A stretch of DNA of 8,130 nucleotides. It comes from Anaerolineales bacterium (GTDB lineage Bacteria > Chloroflexota > Anaerolineae > Anaerolineales > E44-bin32). This document shows positions 5,650 through 8,130 of this stretch, piece by piece; position 1 is the stretch's first letter, and each line of letters begins with the position of its first letter. The notes below the pieces were generated by a model. The model was not told the DNA's origin, made no database searches, and worked only from the letters and a program-made list of their open reading frames with translations. The translations under genes and the position numbers were made by a program. The DNA is taken from assembly GCA_030673085.1 (NCBI GenBank), contig DAOVFE010000062.1:1-8130 (forward strand). Reading direction: 5' to 3'.

Positions 5650-6201
5650 TCAGCTTTGCTTTTTTAGATTCATTGGCAGACCGGCAATCATAAGCACGAC
5701 TTCATCGGCGTCTCGAGCCAGACGTTGATTCGCCCAACCCAATGCATCCCGGTAAATCCTCCCCAGCGGGTAAGGAGGAACAAGCCCCATTCCCACCTCA
5801 TTACTCACCACAATCCAAGCGGCTTTACATGCAGAGTAGGTTTCCAGAATGGCCTCTATTTCCTTTGTTATAGCCTGCCGTGCTTCCATCTCAGTGACAG
5901 TTTCGCCCATAGCGCAGATTACGTTGCTGGCCAGCAACGTCAGACAATCGATTAGAACAACATCTGCCTGCCCTGCTTTGCGCCGAACAGCCTGGCCCAC
6001 ATTCATTGGCGCTTCAACGGTCTGCCATCGTTCGTCACGCGAAAGCCGATGAGCATCTATACGAGCTGACATCTCATCATCGCCGGCCTGCGCGGTAGCA
6101 ACATAAACCAGTGATCCACCCATCGATTCAGCCAGTCGCCTGGCATACTCGCTCTTGCCGCTGCGCGCCCCTCCCAGAATTATTATTAACCTTTTTCCCA
6201 T
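5650..6201 (-). CDS. cobU: Adenosylcobinamide kinase / adenosylcobinamide-phosphate guanylyltransferase
   Basis: A 183-aa bifunctional enzyme of nucleotide-loop assembly. It phosphorylates adenosylcobinamide and transfers GMP from GTP to give AdoCbi-GDP. Visible motifs are the P-loop GGARSGKS (10-17), YVATAQAGDDEM (33-44), RIDAHRLSR (47-55, H51 as the likely guanylylated His), VVLIDCLTLLASN (81-93, Walker-B-like D85) and SNEVGMGLVPPYPLGRIYRD (133-152), followed by GWANQRLA. Length is typical of CobU/CobP. The gene overlaps the end of cbiR by 16 nt and is the last of the three-gene operon, which implies translational coupling; a GAGGGG stretch sits very close (3 nt) to the ATG. AdoCbi-phosphate released by CbiR would enter directly at the guanylyltransferase step. 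Confidence 0.97.
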   Translation of the reverse strand: MGKRLIIILGGARSGKSEYARRLAESMGGSLVYVATAQAGDDEMSARIDAHRLSRDERWQTVEAPMNVGQAVRRKAGQADVVLIDCLTLLASNVICAMGETVTEMEARQAITKEIEAILETYSACKAAWIVVSNEVGMGLVPPYPLGRIYRDALGWANQRLARDADEVVLMIAGLPMNLKKQS

Positions 6202-6962
6202 AAACCCCTCATTAACCGTTTCACTACCTGCAGAGAGGAAATTAAATCCTCCTGATTAAAGACCTCCAGAGTCACGATCCCCGAGTAATTTTGGCGCACA
6301 AGACACTCCAACACAGTCCGTACTTGAGAGTCTTCCATATGATTCAACGATTGGTGATCTCGAGTGCCGATTCCATGCAGGTGAATCACACGCGTGCGCG
6401 GCAGCGCCATTTGCAAGTAAGGCAACGCATCATGCCCATCCAGCCACAAGTGGCCAATATCGACACAGCGGCTTACCCCGATTCGCTCCACCACTGGCTG
6501 GTTGAAATCCAGTTGGTACCCTTCAAGATTCTCAACGGCTAGCAATTCCTCCCCTCCGGCCCATTCCGCTGCCAGTCTCAGCGCCTGCGCGACCCGTTCA
6601 ACCCAGTCCTTATAGTCAACTGCGTCTTCCGCATTCAGATGAACCACATATGCCCAGGGTTTCAAATCACGAGTTAAATCCATCACCTTGCGAGCTTTAG
6701 CCAACGAAATGCTCTGCTGATCGCTATCCGCTCCCAACCGTAAATCCAAAGGCAAGTGCACGGTGTAGGTTAGGTCATGCTTTGCAGCCAGATCAATCAG
6801 CTCGGATATCACGTCTGGCGCCGGAAGATTGCCCGCGCTTTTCTCATCAGCTTCAAACAGAATCAGTTCGATATCCTCAACTTTATCGGCCAGGTAGCGG
6901 ACATTTGGCAGGATATCATCGGGAATAATATAAGAGGTAGTTCCCATACGAAATGGAAGCAT
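6186..6962 (-). CDS. cbiR: Cobamide-remodelling hydrolase CbiR (TIM barrel)
   Basis: A 258-aa AP-endonuclease-2/xylose-isomerase-like TIM barrel. The N-terminus GTTSYIIPDDILPNV followed by ELILFE (32-37) is what I recall for CbiR, the enzyme described in Akkermansia muciniphila that hydrolyses the phosphoribosyl bond of the nucleotide loop of adenosylated cobamides, releasing AdoCbi-phosphate for rebuilding with another lower ligand. Candidate metal ligands in barrel order are H69 (YTVHLPLD), H108 (VVHLN), E144 (AVENLEGY), D168 and H171 (CVDIGHLW), H194/H196 (VIHLHGI), D202/H203 (RDHQSL) and E233 (TLEVFNQED), the pattern of this metallohydrolase superfamily. The ATG shares one base with the cobS stop (TAATG), and AAAGG lies 7 nt upstream, so coupling is expected. 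Position between cobS and cobU strongly supports CbiR over a generic sugar-phosphate isomerase. Confidence 0.87.
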   Translation of the reverse strand: MLPFRMGTTSYIIPDDILPNVRYLADKVEDIELILFEADEKSAGNLPAPDVISELIDLAAKHDLTYTVHLPLDLRLGADSDQQSISLAKARKVMDLTRDLKPWAYVVHLNAEDAVDYKDWVERVAQALRLAAEWAGGEELLAVENLEGYQLDFNQPVVERIGVSRCVDIGHLWLDGHDALPYLQMALPRTRVIHLHGIGTRDHQSLNHMEDSQVRTVLECLVRQNYSGIVTLEVFNQEDLISSLQVVKRLMRGLWEKG

Positions 6963-7696
6963 TAACCGACCTTTAGAACAAAACTGAGCAACACAATAAG
7001 CTCACAAAGCTCACAGCTCGCGCCCAAAACATCGCCCGTCATGCCGCCAATGCGCCGGCGAGCAAGTGAGAATACGCCCCAACCGATAAGATGCGCCATA
7101 AGAAAAGCCAGCAAACCCCGCCAACCGCACAATCCAGCGATCAAGGCCGTGATTGCGGCTGCGAAAGCCAGGCCGCTTCGGGTCAACCCCACTTTGAACG
7201 CCGCTCCCAGCCCATCCTTCCTTGCCGATGGCTGCAAAGCTCCGATAGCTAGAATCCACCGTCCAATTACCGGGGCTAGCAGGAGCGCTCTTAAATCAGG
7301 CAAGGCTGCCAGCGCACTAGTCTTAAGAATAAGGAAAAGTCCAATCCCAATCGCCCCAAAAGCCCCAACCCGCGGGTCCCGCAGAATCTCAAGCCGGCGC
7401 TTGGATGAAGCAGACACCAATAGACCATCGCAGCAATCCGCTAAACCATCCAGGTGCAGCCCGCCGGTCAGCAATATCCATAATGCAGTAATTATCGCCG
7501 CTGAAACCAGAGCAGGGAACCAGCGCTGGATCAACCAAGCCGCAATCATGAGCAGGCCCCCGATTAAAGCGCCCACCGCCGGGAACCATCCGACTGCATT
7601 ACCCAAGTCTTCTGGCCGGTATTTTTCCGTGCCTTTTATGGGAAGCGTCGTAAGGAAACTCAAGGCCAGGCTAAAGTGCTTCATCCTTTTTCTCAA
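6962..7696 (-). CDS. cobS: Adenosylcobinamide-GDP ribazoletransferase (cobamide synthase)
   Basis: A 244-aa integral membrane protein that condenses AdoCbi-GDP with an alpha-ribazole (phosphate) to complete the cobamide. It has the conserved acidic motif GGLHLDGLADCCDG (78-91), RDPRVGAFGAIG (106-117), and the C-terminal GGMTGDVLGASCELCE (217-232). Hydrophobic membrane segments lie around 33-57, 62-77, 113-132, 138-153, 176-190, 196-211 and 228-242. Length is normal for CobS/CobV. The start is ambiguous: residue 1 is a TTG at 7694-7696 with AAAAGG only 3 nt upstream, while ATG codon 5 (7682-7684) gives MKHFSLALSFLTTLP, the usual CobS N-terminus, but has AAAAAGG directly abutting it. It is the first gene of the operon and its stop overlaps the cbiR ATG. 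No cobT or cobC is present in the window. Confidence 0.96.
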   Translation of the reverse strand: MRKRMKHFSLALSFLTTLPIKGTEKYRPEDLGNAVGWFPAVGALIGGLLMIAAWLIQRWFPALVSAAIITALWILLTGGLHLDGLADCCDGLLVSASSKRRLEILRDPRVGAFGAIGIGLFLILKTSALAALPDLRALLLAPVIGRWILAIGALQPSARKDGLGAAFKVGLTRSGLAFAAAITALIAGLCGWRGLLAFLMAHLIGWGVFSLARRRIGGMTGDVLGASCELCELIVLLSFVLKVG

Positions 7697-7708
7697 ATGC
7701 CTTTTTAA

Positions 7709-7772
7709 TCTCTATTTCAACATTCTACAGGATGACATCAAATTATATAAGCAGAGAGTGTTGAAAAAGAGA
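7709..7772. repeat. Inverted repeat flanking the cobS -10 region
   Basis: TCTCTATTTCAACATTCT (7709-7726) is the reverse complement of 7755-7772 at 16 of 18 positions, with a 28-nt interval that contains the candidate -10. The 7755-7772 arm also matches 203-220 at the left end of the window at 17 of 18 bases in inverted orientation. Either it is a hairpin in the cobS leader and promoter, or it is a small mobile-element relic that the promoter now overlaps. Confidence 0.55.
7742..7747 (-). promoter_or_regulatory. Possible -10 of the cobS-cbiR-cobU operon
   Basis: ATTATA on the plus strand reads TATAAT on the minus strand, placing a start near 7735 and a short leader of about 40 nt before cobS. 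No convincing -35 lies 17 bp upstream. A leader this short leaves no room for a cobalamin riboswitch. Confidence 0.4.
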
Positions 7773-7776
7773 AATC

Positions 7777-7798
7777 ATATGCCAATAGATTGGCATAT
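7777..7798. promoter_or_regulatory. Perfect palindrome, 10-bp arms, upstream of cobS
   Basis: ATATGCCAAT (7777-7786) and its exact reverse complement ATTGGCATAT (7789-7798) are separated by AG. It lies about 30 bp upstream of the candidate -10 and 80-100 bp upstream of cobS, a usual place for a regulator site. Perfect two-fold symmetry over 20 of 22 bases suggests a dimeric transcription factor. The regulator is unknown and not encoded here. Confidence 0.55.
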
Positions 7799-7803
7799 TT
7801 AGC

Positions 7804-7994
7804 GGGCTGTCTATAAAGAAGGTTTAGACAGCTATTAGGCTGAGGGTCAGAATAGTTTATCAGAATATTGCCCCCTCACCCTAAGAGCTGCATCACCCCT
7901 CACCCTACGCCACATTCTTTTATCACCTGTAAATTAATAACTCTGTAACATTAATAAAACTATCTATCTCTGCGTGCCCCTTTTGGGACAGCCC
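7804..7994. mobile_element. Possible small non-autonomous element or insertion-sequence debris
   Basis: GGGCTGTC at 7804-7811 and its complement GACAGCCC at 7987-7994 face each other 191 bp apart, and similarity of the ends continues weakly inward. The left end also forms its own hairpin (7806-7817 with 7823-7832, one bulged base). Inside are two copies of CCCCTCACCCTA (7872-7883 and 7896-7907). No reading frame is present. The core matches that of the 8088-8115 repeat. The boundaries are tentative. Confidence 0.35.
7872..7907. repeat. Pair of 12-bp direct repeats
   Basis: CCCCTCACCCTA occurs at 7872-7883 and 7896-7907. This C-rich motif resembles a class of short dispersed intergenic repeats seen in many bacteria. 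I see no function for it here. Confidence 0.5.
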
Positions 7995-8087
7995 TCATAT
8001 ACATCGCACCTTTTTTTATAGGCAAACATATACTTGCGGGCGTTGAAAAACATATTTACCCATAAAAGCGTGTCCCTTTCGGCAAGT
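7995..8087. other. AT-rich non-coding stretch
   Basis: No reading frame, promoter pair or RNA motif is visible between the possible element end at 7994 and the terminal repeat. A T7 run (8011-8017) and the short phrase GTTGAAAAA (8042-8050), an echo of the dispersed 18-bp repeat, are the only notable marks. Confidence 0.4.
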
Positions 8088-8115
8088 GAAGAAGGGGCTG
8101 TCTGAAAAGTCGAAA
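8088..8115. repeat. Right arm of 28-bp window-spanning inverted repeat
   Basis: This matches the reverse complement of positions 1-28 with one mismatch. The core GGGGCTGTCTGAAAAGTC begins at 8094 and is oriented away from the genes, as if an element started here and continued past the right edge. Together with the left arm, this places the whole gene block between two outward-facing ends. Confidence 0.6.
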
Positions 8116-8130
8116 ATCGCTATCCTCATC

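Noticed and set aside
5570..5690. Plus-strand short frame starting at the ATG near 5578
   Set aside because: It has no ribosome site and runs antisense into the cobU 3' end.
6186..6962. Generic sugar-phosphate isomerase/endonuclease IV call
   Set aside because: Fold level only. The N-terminal signature and position between cobS and cobU favour CbiR.
7041..7802. Plus-strand open frame of 253 codons
   Set aside because: It lies opposite cobS, whose minus-strand protein has all family motifs. The plus frame is Pro/Ala/Arg-rich and repetitive in the way antisense frames of membrane proteins are.

Overview
This 8.1 kb window has about 50% GC by eye. It holds six intact protein genes, no RNA genes that I can recognise, and two repeat-rich ends. 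The gene content (corrinoid salvage and remodelling, a glutamate-mutase-like B12 protein, an opine-dehydrogenase-like protein, a type I glutamine synthetase) suggests a bacterium, probably an anaerobe, that scavenges cobamides. I cannot fix the phylum; Chloroflexota or Bacillota is only a guess from the protein style.

Layout. Positions 1-242 are non-coding and hold a two-copy tandem repeat of about 74 bp and the left arm of a 28-bp inverted repeat whose partner lies at the far right. Positions 243-1661 (minus) encode a class I glutamine synthetase with Phe at the usual adenylylation Tyr. Positions 1662-2531 are about 870 bp with no intact gene, containing the divergent control regions, an imperfect inverted repeat and a short relic-like reading frame. 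Positions 2532-5337 (plus) hold a two-gene unit: a B12-binding plus glutamate-mutase-E-like fusion (550 aa), then an octopine/nopaline-dehydrogenase-family protein (370 aa). Positions 5338-5649 are a convergent spacer with two hairpins. Positions 5650-7696 (minus) are a tightly overlapping operon cobS-cbiR-cobU. Positions 7697-8130 carry its control region, with a perfect palindrome with 10-bp arms and an inverted repeat around the -10, then repeat or insertion-sequence debris.

How the parts may work together. CbiR cleaves the nucleotide loop of imported adenosylcobamides to give adenosylcobinamide phosphate. CobU activates that (or adenosylcobinamide) with GTP, and CobS attaches a new lower-ligand nucleotide. 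The product would be a cobamide usable by the mutase-like protein next door. That protein and its opine-dehydrogenase-like partner look like a dedicated two-enzyme route, for example carbon-skeleton or amino rearrangement of an amino acid coupled to an NAD(P)H step. The substrate cannot be read from the sequence. This pair is the best candidate here for an undescribed system.
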